A stretch of 64,000 bases of DNA from Dermacentor variabilis (GCF_050947875.1 NC_134570.1:109214622-109278621), one strand, 5' to 3'; numbered from the stretch's first letter, positions 10,263 to 21,240 are shown. Program-made: numbers and translations. Notes: generated by a model not told the origin, from the letters alone.

Positions 10263-11673
10263 ATGCTTTTATATGCTCGGAACCTGGGGCCAGTCAAGCT
10301 GCTTCTCCGCAGCTTTTTTCCCCTTGTTTTTCCGCCACAACCATGTACCTCCTTGCTTGTGGAAACAAATAAAATAAATAAAAATACATCATCATCATCA
10401 TCAGCCTGGTTACGCCCACTGCAGGGCAAAGGCCTCTCCCATACTTCTCCAACAACCCAGGTCATGTACTAATTGTGGCCATGCCGTGCCTGCAAACTTC
10501 TTGATCTCATCCGCCCACGTAGCTTTCTGCCGCCCCCTGCTACGCTTCCCTTCCCTTGGGATCCAGTCCGTAACCCTTAATGACCATCGGTTATCTTGCC
10601 TCCTCATTAGATGTCCTGCCCATGCCCATTTCTTTTTCTTGATTTCAACTAAGACATCATTAACTCGCGTTTGTTCCCTCACCCAATCTGCTTTTGTCTT
10701 ATCCCTTAACGTTACACCTATCATTCTTCTTTCCATAGCTCGTTGCGTCGTCCTCAATTTGAGTAGAACCCTTTTCGTAAGCCTCCAGGTTTCTGCCCCG
10801 TAGGTGAGTACTGGTAAGACACAGCTATTATATACTTTTCTCTTGAGGGATAATGGCAACCTGCTGTTCAGGATCTGAGAATGCCTGCCAAACGCACCCC
10901 TGCCCATTCTTATTCTTCTGATTATTTCCGTCTCATGATCCGGATCCGCCGTCACTACCTGCCCTAAATAGATGTATTCCCTTACGACTTCCAGTGCCTC
11001 GCTGCCTATTGTAAATTGCTGTTCTCTTCCGAGACTGTTAGGCATTACTTTAGTTTTCTGCAGATTAATCTTTAAACTCACTTTTCTGCTTTGCCTCTTC
11101 AGGTCAGTGAGCATGCATTGCAATTGGTCCCCTGAGTTACTAAGCAAGGCAATATCATCAGCGAATCGCAAGTTACTAAGGTATTCTCCATTAACTTTTA
11201 TCCCTAATTCTTCCCAATTCAGGTCTCTGAATACCTCCTGTAAACACGCTGTGAATAGCATTGGAGATATCGTATCTCCCTGCCTGATGCCTTTCTTTAT
11301 TGGGATTTTGTTGCTTTCTTTATGGAGGACTACGGTGGCTGTGGAGCCGCTATAGATATCTTTCAGTATTTTTACATACGGCTCGTCTACACCCTGATTC
11401 CGTAATGCCTCCATGACTGCTGAGGTTTCGACAGAATCAAACGCTTTCTCGTAATCAATGAAAGCTATATATAAGGGTTGGTTATATTCCGCACATTTCT
11501 CTATCACGTGATTGATAGTGTGAATATGATCTATTGTTGAGTAGCCTTTACGGGATCCTGCCTGGTCCTTTGCTTGACAGAAATCTAAGGTGTTCCTGAT
11601 TCTATTTGCGATTACCTTAGTAAATAGTTTGTAGGCAACGGACAGTAAGCTGACCGGTCTATAATTTTTCAAG
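10263..11673 (-). mobile_element. RTE-like LINE, 5'-truncated, inserted in TTAA element
   Basis: The insertion is bordered by ttatatgctac (10252-10262) and ttaaatgctac (11674-11684), an 11-bp target duplication with one difference. It is 5'-truncated within RT on the right. Its 3' end on the left has a (CATCAT) tract at 10388-10402, read as (ATG)n on the minus strand, followed by about 125 bp rich in AATAAA-like sequence. The order of events is clear: the DNA element came first and the LINE landed inside it. Confidence 0.85.
10410..11673 (-). CDS. RTE-type reverse transcriptase, C-terminal ~420 residues, open
   Basis: The frame runs uninterrupted for about 420 codons on the minus strand. Reading from the right it gives NYRPVSLLSVAYKLFTKVIA, IAFIDYEKAFDSVE (RT motif A with its catalytic Asp), KKGIRQGDTISPMLFTACL (motif B), LRFADDIALLSN (catalytic FADD box) and YIYLGQVV. 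The C-terminal region includes LPLSLKRKVYNSCVLPVLTY, WAGHLMRRQDNRW and a final MGEAFALQWA before the stop. These are characteristic of RTE/BovB-like LINEs. The endonuclease is missing because of 5' truncation; a Met reading begins in flanking DNA, so no native start is present. All RT catalytic Asp residues are intact, implying a fairly recent insertion, but the copy cannot move by itself. Confidence 0.9.
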
Positions 11674-11781
11674 TTAAATGCTACAAACCTCGCCAAATTG
11701 GGTGCAGTGGCTGCCGAGAAAAACGAATTCTCATTTCACATATATGTAGATAGGAGCACCGGAGCTAAAGCTTCCTCTTAA

Positions 11782-12167
11782 AGAAAAAGTAACAGCTTGC
11801 ATCTCTTATTACCGATACGCAATGAGATGCGGTATTAGATTAAAACCTACAACTTAATTTTGATACTAACGAATGCTTTTTAGCGCATTATAACACCAAA
11901 AACTGGTAATCAATGATCGCTTGTTGTGTCAGCAATGAATCCCGCTCTTTGTTGCGTAAGCACTTTGCATTGGTTGCAGTATAAAGATGAGGATTTAAAC
12001 AAGGGTTCGGACAATATGGATGCGCCATAATTCCGACGAACGATGATATTACGCCAGATTCTTTTTTTAATGCAGGCAGGGTGAACCACATTACTCATAT
12101 GCATAAACCACAGAACAGGTAAACGTCCGTGATTCACGTCAATAGTACGGATATATGGAAAAGCAGA
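11782..12167. other. Unassigned sequence, possible intron
   Basis: AT-rich, with no repeat family or domain recognised. Confidence 0.4.
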
Positions 12168-12292
12168 TTACCAGCGACTAAAGCAGAAGTGCCGAGCTTT
12201 AGAAGCAACTGACAAAGCTCGAAGATCAAACGTGCCACAGCGACAGGCAGTGGCCTCGCGTTCCTGCCCTACTTTAAAGAGTCGAGAAATGC
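12168..12292 (-). CDS. Candidate exon: distal part of cyclic-nucleotide-binding domain
   Basis: A strong polypyrimidine acceptor (gggttttgcctcgcag) precedes a minus-strand frame beginning with two bases of a split codon and then ISRLFKVGQEREATACRCGT, followed by FDLRALS. In CNG/HCN nucleotide-binding domains the phosphate-binding cassette reads G-E-I-S-x-L ... R-x-A-x8-D-L-x-x-L-S, and this frame keeps that spacing, although the Glu of GEIS falls in the split codon and cannot be seen. The 3' end is uncertain: a GTAATC just before the TAA at 12168 is a possible donor, and the residues after ALS do not look like the family. The order along the minus strand agrees with a channel gene, but the exon that should lie between this and 19121 was not recognised. 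Confidence 0.4.
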
Positions 12293-15200
12293 CTGCGAGG
12301 CAAAACCCGAGTTGGCCTTCGAAGTCGCTGACTTCCTCTTCTTCGCATTTAAATTTGGTTTGAAAGTAAATCAAAGACAGATACACCTCAAGGCCGAGAT
12401 CGATAGCTTTCCACGAGCGAATAACACCCGCTACATTCTATAACAGCGGGAGGGGCGGGAATGCCAGAAAGAAGTTGTATTCAGCGCGGCTCGTCAATAA
12501 TGGCTATGAAAGCAATTCTTCGCAAAATGAAGAGCGAAGGTGGAAGGAGGGGCAACGCATTTGCAGAACCGCTAAAGGAAAAATAAATTCCTACGTCGTG
12601 CGTCAACGAAAGATGCGAAGTGCAACGGAAAGGAATGCGAGTCCGAAATGAATGATGCCGACAATGCGCGTTGTTCAGAATGAGACAGCCATTTATTCAG
12701 ATCTCCGCAACGAAGGTGAAAACTTTTGCGAAAAGAAGAACAGCATTAGGCACCAGCGTGACACGAAACACTGAATCAGAGCAAGGAAGTTGGGGATCGG
12801 CGCGAGAAGAAATGAAAATGAAAGAGCGATTGAAGGTTGCGCTGTGGTTTAAGGAGTACGATAAAATTGATCGTAAGTATATATAAAGCTATAGGGGCTT
12901 GTACCGGATTCGGCAACGTCGAACAACCTCGTCCTGGATTCGGCTATGCGAGAGTTTAGGGTTTAAGTGCTCTCCGAGATTATAGAATAACAACAACAAC
13001 AAAGAGGGGAAAGAATGAGGAAGAAAGAATACACGTGATTATTTGCCCCCGTGCCACAGCGAATATACACCTGTTTGTATATTCGCGGAAACATAACTCT
13101 GGTTCGTATCATATTCGGTTCGTATTATGTGCGGGAAGCTTAACCACGGCATTACCATTTCTACTTTCTAAATGGATGCGGAAACTTCTCTGAGAGTTTA
13201 GTGTTCATTCAAAACAACAGCATTTATTGAATGTGTCGCATAAATTAACATTGTTTGAGAGGAACACCCTGAGCAGGATCTACTGGAGTATAAAAATTGT
13301 GAAGGCACTTGATAAAAAAAGAAATTAAAGCAAAAGCTACATGCCGGTTCAAACGTTCAAAACATTGTACAATGTTTCCTAACGATTTCCAACGAGGACG
13401 CATGGGATTCGTAACTTAAACAGCTGCCGGCGCTATGCTCGGGCACAATTGAACCCCAGAATTCAACGCTCTAAGCGTATTCTCCGCTCGGAATCACAAA
13501 AGAAACGCGAAGAGTTTTGCATAAACAAGCACTGCAGCCCGAGAAGCACGGCTTCGCGGCAGTGCAGCCCTGACGACATAAATGCAAAGCTAACATGCTT
13601 CGACATAGCAACGCAAAAGAAGAAGAAGAAGAACGAACACCACAACTTCCTATACACTGTGTTACTTCCTCGGAAATTTCCTGCGAGCATTTCAGCAAAC
13701 AAGCAGCTGTAGTCTTCCGTGTTCGCACACTCGGGACCGCCCAAATTAAATCCCGCAGGCATTACGAGTTAAAATAAGAGAGTCGCAACGACGCGTTAAA
13801 GATTTTAGCAGAAAGCGAGCACTAAACAAACAAAATGCAGGGACCTGAGCAAAATTTAATTTTAGACCGCGGAGCAGATTGAATTAGCGTCGATCGCAGT
13901 CCCTTGGCTGCGTAAATGTTGCTCTTCTTACTCCTGTGCCCGTGGCTCTGCCTCGGTGTCTCTGAGCATTGGAACAGAACAGTGTGACGAAATGAAGCCA
14001 AGTGCACGGAAGGCAAGTGCTATAGCTGCCGCGGAAATTTACCGGAACAGGCTTCAATGTGACACGAAATGGGAGCACCAAACAAGTTTTACATCTGTAA
14101 GATATCGCTGAAAAATATTATTTTAAGAAAGAAGGTTGGTTATTGCTAGCGAAAATGAAAGGCTAACTAGCCGCTTCCCACCTTCTCCCTGCCCCCCCCC
14201 CCCCCCCTCCCCACACGTATATCTTGTTTTAAATTTCAGCCACATGTTGTCTTTACAAAGTAGGTTTCTGAAGTTCGGTTAGGTTGGGTTAGATTACAAT
14301 TAACATTTGGAACGACTCCAGTCTTCCAAAGAACGATAATCTATGGCGCTGCACTAAGAGAATGCATGCCACCTGATTTTGCTAGGTTTTTCCGTGGGTG
14401 CTTTTATCAAACTTTCTTGGCAGTGTGTGGCAACGCCGGTTCAGGTGCATGAAAAAAAAAAAAACGTGATGGTTTGTAGCATAGTAAGTTAATGTCATCC
14501 CGTAATTTTCAACAACTATTACCAGTGAAGTATAAGGCAGTTGGAAAACATTACCGACATTTGAATCGACATGAACCCGACGTTTGAGTAGTCTGACCAG
14601 GCTCGCACGAAGAAAACTCGCAAAAGAGACCCTCATTTGCAGATTGGCAAAGTCCAATCCGAAACTTTCTTTTTCGTCCTCGCGTTCGACTAACTGCGCC
14701 GTAACAGCTACAGATACATATATCACTGATTCAAAAGTAATTGGACTGAGGCGAATGTTTTCCTAAAAAACTCCAGATTTTTTTTTGTCCTGGTAACACA
14801 CTTGTCAAAACACACACACTGCAGAGAGAAAGGAAAGGCAAGAAAGGCAGGGCGGTCAACCACACGAGAGTCTGGTTTGGCGCCCTACGCTGGGGATGAG
14901 GGACAGGGAGAATAAAGAGCCCTCCGTGCACGCGGGGGTATGTGGGGGAAGGCTATCAACGATCAATAAGAGAATATAGAATAGTACGGTAAGTCTTCGG
15001 CGTAGACGTAAGTGTGTCCGATAACTAGAATAGTTAAGGCGTAAAGTCGGTGACAAGTTAAAGATATAGTAGAAAATGCACCTCTGTATATCTCGATGAA
15101 ATTATGTATACAAGCGCGAGCCAACTACGTTCGCTCATTTGCATGACGTTACACCGGAGGACAGCGTCTTTCGATACCGTCGTCGCTCTCTGCTGGAACT

Positions 15201-15689
15201 ACGTCTAGGAGTGCGGAGGCGCTGAGGGCAGGTGCAGTGCAGCTTTGTGGGTGGAGTTTGAGCTCTTTGGCTGTCACCGTGTGTAGATAATGTCGCAGTG
15301 ATGGTCATTGTCAAACAGCAGTGGTCGTGCGAAAATTCGTCGCTCGAAAGATGAGATTTCTATATTTCTGCAGGGCAGAGCAAGTGACGCGTCATAATGA
15401 ACTCGTGGTCACGCAGGTTGGAAGCGATGAACAGCGCAAATAAATTGATGGCACTCGAATAAGTTTGTTTTTAATCTGCGTTTGTCAACGGTGGTCATTC
15501 AGTTATAATCCCGCCGTGGCAAACACACGAACCGCAGCGCTTGAGACACACTGGTGCGCACTTCTACATACAAGTTTGGGCAGAGAGGTCAAGTTACGCG
15601 TATCCCGGTGCTGCGTCATACGAACTCATGCCGACGAAGCCTGCTAGGAGGGCTCTCGAAAACACCTGAAGGAACACCATAGCGATATC
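12293..15689. other. Probable intron, little recognised
   Basis: Holds a C run at 14192-14207, A runs near 14450, and ggttaggttgggttag at 14278-14293. The minus frame 14382-14726 (114 codons) has no domain. The missing middle of the nucleotide-binding domain would have to lie between here and 19.1 kb, but I could not find it. Confidence 0.4.
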
Positions 15690-16141
15690 AAGAACCGATT
15701 CAGGAACAAAGCTTCGCAAACTTGCGCGTGATGCCACACGATCCATGTGGAACGCGCCATGTTCCGGGCATACTCGACTGCACCGCCTGGACCTGTCCCT
15801 CTGACTACGCACTCCATCTGGACTATCCCGAACCGAGACAACTGTTTGGTGTCGACTGTGGCTTGGAGTATCTTTTACGAACGCATTTGCTTGCCGCATC
15901 TGAATGGCTGACAGTGCTGCCTACGATGGCTGCGGCAGCGAGGAAACGATCGAACATATCCTATGTCATTGCACCCGCTTACAGCTCCTAGAGAAAATCG
16001 CTCGTGCTGGCACACCTCGACGACCGGCCGCTTTCTGAGCAGACGATCTTACAGTGCCGGCTGATGCAGCCTTACCATCAGAAGGCGGCGAAACAGCTGC
16101 TGAAGTTCCTCCGATCAAGCGACTTGTTTGAACGACTGTGA
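15690..16141 (+). pseudogene. RNase H-LINE ORF2 C-terminus, decayed
   Basis: The plus strand encodes CRLWLGVSFTNAFACRI, then a TGA, then MADSAAYDGCGSEETIEHIL followed by CHC. After a frameshift it reads QPYHQKAAKQLLKFLRSSDL and ends FERL at a TGA (16139-16141). The copy at 20146-21240 carries the same segments (CRLWVGVAFTNSYSYRIGMA, then FRYLRATDLCARL and a stop). The first Cys of the zinc motif is Tyr here. The copy is disabled by a stop and a shift. Confidence 0.8.
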
Positions 16142-16330
16142 CACTCCTGCGTTGCTTTCTGTGCGTGTGTGCGTTCTTTTTAATCTCCATCTCTTTCTAT
16201 ACGTGTGTATTTTTCTTATCTTTCTATATCCCCTTACCCCTTCCCCAGTGCAGGTTAGTAAACTGCATAGCTATCTTCCGGTTAACACCTCTGCATTTCG
16301 CATCTCATTTATTTCTCTCGCTCTCACTAC
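16142..16330 (+). mobile_element. LINE 3' UTR following the decayed ORF2
   Basis: Pyrimidine-rich sequence with cagtgcaggttagtaaactg and ccggttaacacctctgc, the tail signature shared with 21241-21377. Confidence 0.7.
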
Positions 16331-16640
16331 CTGGTTGCAACCCCCCTTCCCTCATTGTGAACACACACTTAATTATTTAGTCACATTATTTTTATACACT
16401 TCTTTTGATGGTATTGCAAGGCCTGGCAATTTCAGTCGAATGTGAATGCTCCACCTGATCCAGTGTAGCGCTCATACAGTGCTTAGGTTCAAGTAAACAC
16501 GGCACCCCTATCGCGATAGGTACCGTATTTACTCAAATTTAGATTTTGACGTGGGGAAAAAAAAAGAAAGAAAAAGAAACAGCTTCAGCGTTATACAGCT
16601 GCATAAGTTGATTGCGTCAGGGCACGAGCATCTCTACCCC
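16331..16640. other. Unassigned spacer
   Basis: Contains an A-rich run at 16556-16578. Nothing else is recognised. Confidence 0.4.
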
Positions 16641-16711
16641 TTTTGATGGCGCGCCGCATCTATGCGCTCCGTCCCGCCGATCGGCCTTGAGCCGCTGCGT
16701 TTGACGAGCTC

Positions 16712-16750
<39 letters not shown>

Positions 16751-17060
16751 AATGGGTACACGTCGCGGGGCGTCGGCGCTCTTCCCAGGCGGTCGTCTCC
16801 CGCGGCGCACGTGGCAATGGGAACTGCCGGCGGGTGGCTTCGGTGCGATGCAGATGCGTCGGGCGTATGCGTATAGCGCAGCTCGCATACGTGACAGACG
16901 GCGGCGCGCTGGCTGCTTCGCCCCACCGCAGTCGCTGCTGCTGCGCCGTGTCGAGTAGCGGCCGCCGGCTCGATCGCACACGTTGGGCTTGTGACGCGCG
17001 TTAACTTACACGGCTCGCAAGATGGCGGCTGCGAGAGAAAAGGCTGAGCATTCGCACTCC
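16641..17060. other. CpG-rich island-like segment with ATG in a YY1-type context
   Basis: The segment is visibly richer in CG dinucleotides than its surroundings and holds a (GA)n tract at 16713-16748. At 17016-17028, gcaagatggcggctg matches the YY1/downstream-promoter consensus AARATGGCGGC. The ATG opens a 26-codon frame (MAAAREKAEHSH...) ending at TAA. It may be a promoter or first-exon remnant, but no splice donor is evident. Confidence 0.3.
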
Positions 17061-17144
17061 CGAGACTGGCCCTTCACGTATAACACCGTCGGTCACTCGT
17101 AACCGTCATCAAACTATTTGATGTGCAACAGCTGGGCGCATTAA

Positions 17145-17470
17145 GGCTGAAGGCGTTTTCCCGCGATCGCCGATTGCCCGTATCTTCCATCCATTGTGAC
17201 CCCAATGGCTCGCCCAACTGTATTTCTTGCTTTTAATGTCGACTATACATAGTATATCGGCTACCTTCGTTTCGGTTACCCAAACTGATTCCATTCCGGT
17301 ATCTTCACGTTACGCCTATCCTTACTTTTTTATTACATTGCTCGCCGCGCGGCCCCCAACTGCATCTTAAGTTTCTTTGTGAACCTCCACATTTCCGCCC
17401 TATATGCTAGCATGGACACAATGCAATCATTGTACACTTTTCTATGCAACGATAGCGGTAAAGTACCGGT
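17145..17470 (-). pseudogene. RTE-like LINE RT C-terminus, decayed
   Basis: The minus strand encodes GTLPLSLHRKVYNDCIVSML, then AYRAEMWRFTKKLKMQLGAA. This parallels LPLSLKRKVYNSCVLPVLTY and GAETWRLTKRVLLKLRTTQ in the 10.4-kb copy. Downstream, SLGNRNEGSRYTMYSRH and WMEDTGNRRSRENAF follow after stops. It is a more diverged RTE subfamily and is inactive. Confidence 0.7.
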
Positions 17471-18389
17471 CATGCCTTCGTGATACCTGTCGCATGCTGT
17501 AGTGCGCGTGTTTCTCATTTCTGGGAGAGACAGGACTGATGGACACACGGTGACATGTATGGCCGAGGAAGAGGCGCTCAGGCGGAGCAATTGCCGGCCA
17601 GGTCTAGGCTTACCCTGCCTGTAGCAATACCGCTCCTGCTTTCGCGACTGTAGCATATACAGGAGTATTGGACGTTGTCCCCTAGAAAATATGTTGAACT
17701 TCACCGCAATACACCATTGTAAGTTAAAGGGCAACATTCACAAAACATTATATTTTGAAAGTCTGGCGAACATCGTTACTGCCTTATAGCAGTTTTTTTT
17801 TGTTCAGAACCAAGACATTGCTATAACGCAGCACTAAGTGCCGACTAAGGGTCTTAAATGCGTATGTTATTAGAAGAAAGCACTCTCTCGACGTTGTTGA
17901 TTGGAAAGTTGTTGAAACTCGGTCAATCCTTCAAAATATAATTTTTGAAAGTGCTGCCCATCGAGCTGCGCTGGTGTGTTGTGGCGAAATTCAACAGATC
18001 ACCGAAGGGGCAATGTCCGAAATTCCTCGGTACGAGAGGAAACCTTCCCCCGGTTCCTTCACCTGCCTGACGTGTTCGTCACGTGAGCCGCTGACGCACA
18101 GTGAGGGAGAGAATTGGGATTGTCAGAGCGGGAAGGTCAGAGTGGTTTGTGCGACGGGGCGGCGTGGTCATGCATCGTGAGACAGCTGAAGAATGTGATT
18201 GGCAGACGAAGCTCTCCACGTAGACCGACACGAGACCTTATTTCTCGCCTATGCAAGGCCGTCGCGCGCATGCGCGAGTTGTGCGGGAGACGTCTGGGGA
18301 TTTCCGCTTCTCGGTTACTGCCTTTTTTCCCTCGGTACTAATGTGCTATACACGGAGGAAGACGCGCTTTCTTCCGTTTCTCCCTAGCC
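17471..18389. other. Unassigned sequence
   Basis: No domain, tail or inverted repeat is recognised. Short open frames at 17974-18387 show no family resemblance. Confidence 0.4.
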
Positions 18390-18880
18390 GATTTGCACTT
18401 AGATTTATGGCCTGATTTTTTTAGAAATATTGCCAGAAGTTGGTATGTAAAAAAAAAAAAAGAAGCACGAAGTTTACAAATCCATAACTCTGCACCCAAA
18501 AGAGCCATCGCAGTTCTATAAACTGCATCCGTTAGAGCGTCTAAAGCGGACAAATTTGATATGAACGTTTACAACTTACGGGATTTTGGTACGACGTTTT
18601 CAAGAGTTTTGCAGAAGTTTTACTCGCATATATTATTGTTATATTTCACAGCAGTTTATAATACACATATTATATGTGCTTTAAATGTATTATCAAGTGC
18701 AGTTTACATAACTGCGATGCCATCTTTCATTGCCGAGTTACAATGTTCCAAACACGAGTTTCTCTTCCTCTATATTTGGAATTTTCAACATTTCGTATAA
18801 AAAAAAATTGACGGCATAAATATAAATTCCACTTCACGCAGTCACTAGATTTTAACTTTTTCTTGTACATGCAAGATGCT
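18390..18880 (+). mobile_element. TTAA-element family, partial diverged copy 2
   Basis: Internal strings ataactctgcacc, gccatcgcagttctataaac, tctaaagcggacaaattt and ctttcattgccgagttaca follow the order of the 22766-23486 copy (agctctgcatc, gcggttctgtaaac, ttaaaagcgggcaag, ttttcactgccgagttacag). The terminal GAGGAAGC inverted repeats are not seen, so both ends are lost. Confidence 0.65.
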
Positions 18881-19120
18881 TTCGGTGGACTCATTGTAAA
18901 TGCAAAAAAAGAAAAATGGTTCTTCCACCTCGGTGCTATCCTGCAGGTAAGCTACGGAGCTTGGAATCCACCAATTATAGCAGCTGTAGCAGCGTGATTT
19001 CGCATTCTCCAGGCAAAGTATCCTTCTCCGCCGCAGCATCGATCGGCGGAGTCCCTTAGAGGCAACAAAGAGTTTTAGTCTCCCCGCCAACTTCTCACCG
19101 TTTGAGAATTAACGGGTTAC
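18881..19120. other. Unassigned sequence, minus-strand open frame
   Basis: The minus frame 18845-19090 (81 codons) has no recognisable domain and overlaps the transposon copy to the left. Confidence 0.35.
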
Positions 19121-19190
19121 CGGCAGCGTAAACGTGGGCGAGGGTGTTGGTGGCGCAGAGCTCGACCAGGCAAACACCGCAGAACTGCTG
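19121..19190 (-). CDS. Candidate exon: start of cyclic-nucleotide-binding domain
   Basis: This minus-strand segment lies between a plausible acceptor (actgcgcttactgcag) and a GTAACC donor. It encodes QQFCGVCLVELCATNTLAHV followed by YAAG, the last Gly formed across the splice. The arrangement F-x-C, then L-x-E-L-C, then hydrophobic-Y-A-x-G matches the entry to CNG/HCN nucleotide-binding domains, where an LVEL-type helix is followed by a strand ending in Y/F-x-P-G. It lies downstream of the S6 exon on the same strand, in the expected order, and begins in phase 0. About 40 residues of C-linker would be missing between this and the 24.7-kb exon, so at least one further exon is required and was not found. 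The match is short and could be chance. Confidence 0.45.
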
Positions 19191-20117
19191 CTGCAGTAAG
19201 CGCAGTGACCGATCCAAGCTGGCGCCAAAGAGGCTCGTTTACGAGCGGCACATACTCGTTGCTGCGAGGGCGAATCAGAAAGTCTTAGCCCCCCCCCCCC
19301 CCTTTTTTTTTTAGTCAACTTAAGTCTGTAAATGCGAAGTAAACATATCCATTCCCAGCGGTGGGCCCTTCTTGGACCGGCGAGGCCTTGTATGCCGGTA
19401 TATATATCTCCACGGCACGGCGCTGCTGTCACTTGTCGAAGACGGCGGTTGTGCTTCGCACGTCCACGGCGTACGAGCAGCGAAGTGTGATTCGTTTTCT
19501 GGGGAACAAGGGACGAACGCCCCATCTAAATCCACAGGTAAACGCGGTCCACGCATATAGGGGAAAGGTGTCTTGCTTTGAGAAGCGCGACGTGGTGGTG
19601 TTGCGAGTTTGCAACAGGCGCCGGACGATTTCTACCACAGGGGCATATCAAATTTTGGTGCTGCAGTGGGACAAATGTCTCAACCGGCGTGGGGGCTGTG
19701 AGGGAGAAATAGTGTAAGGTACGTAGAATAGTACGCATATTTGCAATTACCTGTATGTGCCATATTTCGGCTAACAAAATATAGGAGCAAGGACTTTTGA
19801 TTCGCCCTCCAGCGACTCGGGTTGGCGAGCAAAGTGGTTAGAAACACCGATAAATAGCTAGCGGAAAGTGCGTGAAGTACTCTAAAACTCCTAATCGCAT
19901 TAAAACAATTCATCATACTAAATTTCTATGGCGCCAAAAGACGCACAGCACACGAGAGAAAACAGCAGGACAGAGCGCCCTGTCCTGGTCTCTCTTGTGT
20001 GCTGCGTGCGGTTTTTTCGAGCGTTAAAAATTTACTATAATGAATCAATACCAATTTGTCCAGCAAGAAGTTCCCGTAAGCATTAAAACAACTTTGTTTA
20101 CCCATTCGCCATATTTC
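19191..20117. other. Probable intron with C/T run and a hairpin
   Basis: Contains a C14T10 run at 19289-19312 and an imperfect hairpin at 19940-20010. Open frames at 19320-19777 are short, overlapping and without domains. Confidence 0.4.
19940..20010. repeat. Imperfect hairpin
   Basis: acgcacagcacac and caggacag on the left pair with ctgtcctg and gtgtgctgcgtg on the right around agcgcc. No flanking duplication is identified. Confidence 0.7.
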
Positions 20118-20145
20118 CAGAGTCCCTGACCACCATCTCGCTCAC

Positions 20146-21240
20146 TTGCCTGAGAAAAGACCCAAGGCAGCGTTCTCCAGATCAATTGCGGCTAACCGGC
20201 ACTCTTTGTCTTTGAGGCACTCACCCGCAACAAGAACGCCATCCCCTATGTGGTGCTTGAAGAAGCCTCCTGTGTACCTCGCTGTTCCAGGAATAGTGAA
20301 GAAAGCTAGCCTGACCACCGCGGCTCTCAAGCAGATCACATTGGAACTTCTGCATTGTTCATACGCTAACCGAATTCATGTTTACACGGATGGTTCCGTC
20401 TCGGAAAATCCTACGGGCGCCGTTGTTCTACCATCTCAATCGGTCGTCATCAAGTTCAAGACTTCACACGTAACGACATCTACAGGTTCTGAACTGGCCG
20501 CTCTTCGCGCTGGTGTCGAATACATTGAAAAAGAACCGCCCAACAAATGGGCAATATTTTGTGACTCGAAAGCAGCCCTCCAGAGCTTGCGAAGTTTACG
20601 ACGTGGCAATTATGAACAGCTGGTGTCACAAATCAACGAAACCTGCCATTGCGCATCTGAAAGAGGACATGATATCATATTTCAGTGGCTGCCGGGACAC
20701 TGTGGCATCGTTGGTAATCACCTCGCCGATGACGCTGCCCGACGTGCCCAGGCTGGCTCACCGACACTCCTTATACCTTTATCCAGAGTCGACGCTGCAA
20801 GAGAGCTTCGCAGTCTCGCTCGTGCAATCACGTTAGGTTGCTGGCATACACCACAGAACTCTAAGTGTCGTTTACACAGCCTCGACCCATCACTGAAACT
20901 TACATTACCAGCGAACCTTCCACGACGTGACGCAACACTGCTGTGTCGGCTGTGGGTAGGAGTAGCATTCACCAACTCCTACAGCTACCGTATTGGAATG
21001 GCGGATTCACCAATGTGCGCTAAGTGCAAGTGTGAAGAGACCATTAGTCACCTTCTGTGCCACTGTTCTCGCTTCGATAATCAACGTGAGACTCTCCAGT
21101 GTGCCTTAAATAGACTGGATGACAGGCCATTTACGGAAGCGAAGATCTTGGGAGCCTGGCCTCACAGTTCATTGGCCCAGAAAGCCGTTCGAGCGCTTTT
21201 TCGCTACCTGAGGGCAACAGACTTGTGTGCCCGACTATAG
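20146..21240 (+). CDS. LINE ORF2 C-terminal part: RNase H and Cys-His motif, open
   Basis: An uninterrupted 364-codon frame; the true 5' part is lost and the first codon is an arbitrary TTG. RNase H is complete: Asp82 in VYTDGS, Glu116 in GSELAAL, Asp140 in IFCDSKAAL, His185 in LPGHCG and Asp195 in NHLADDAA. This enzyme removes element RNA during reverse transcription. A Cys-His motif follows (C291-x2-C294-x7-H302-x2-C305, in CAKCKCEETISHLLCHC), which in LINE ORF2 tails probably binds nucleic acid. The frame ends RATDLCARL. It is 5'-truncated, with no RT or endonuclease. The same family gives the decayed copies at 2185, 6431 and 15690. The lack of stops implies a younger insertion. Confidence 0.88.
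   Translation: MPEKRPKAAFSRSIAANRHSLSLRHSPATRTPSPMWCLKKPPVYLAVPGIVKKASLTTAALKQITLELLHCSYANRIHVYTDGSVSENPTGAVVLPSQSVVIKFKTSHVTTSTGSELAALRAGVEYIEKEPPNKWAIFCDSKAALQSLRSLRRGNYEQLVSQINETCHCASERGHDIIFQWLPGHCGIVGNHLADDAARRAQAGSPTLLIPLSRVDAARELRSLARAITLGCWHTPQNSKCRLHSLDPSLKLTLPANLPRRDATLLCRLWVGVAFTNSYSYRIGMADSPMCAKCKCEETISHLLCHCSRFDNQRETLQCALNRLDDRPFTEAKILGAWPHSSLAQKAVRALFRYLRATDLCARL

Larger units (their letters stand above)
9635..11781 (+). mobile_element. TTAA-flanked inverted-repeat DNA element, copy 1, split by a LINE
   Basis: The left end is TTAAGAGGAAGCTTTAGCTC and the right end (11762-11781) is its exact reverse complement. The body is homologous to the uninterrupted 721-bp copy at 22766-23486, for example tagctctgcatcaagaa and attcacagaattgtgatatc. 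Positions 10263-11673 are a foreign LINE. Removing it leaves about 735 bp, agreeing with the intact copy. No transposase is encoded, so this is a non-autonomous element. A TTAA at both ends would fit piggyBac-type target duplication, which is inference. Confidence 0.8.

Noticed and set aside
19121..19190. Insulin B-chain-like reading of FCGVCLVELC
   Set aside because: CG..LVE recalls insulin, but the Cys spacing (C-x11-C needed) is wrong; the nucleotide-binding-domain reading fits the context better.
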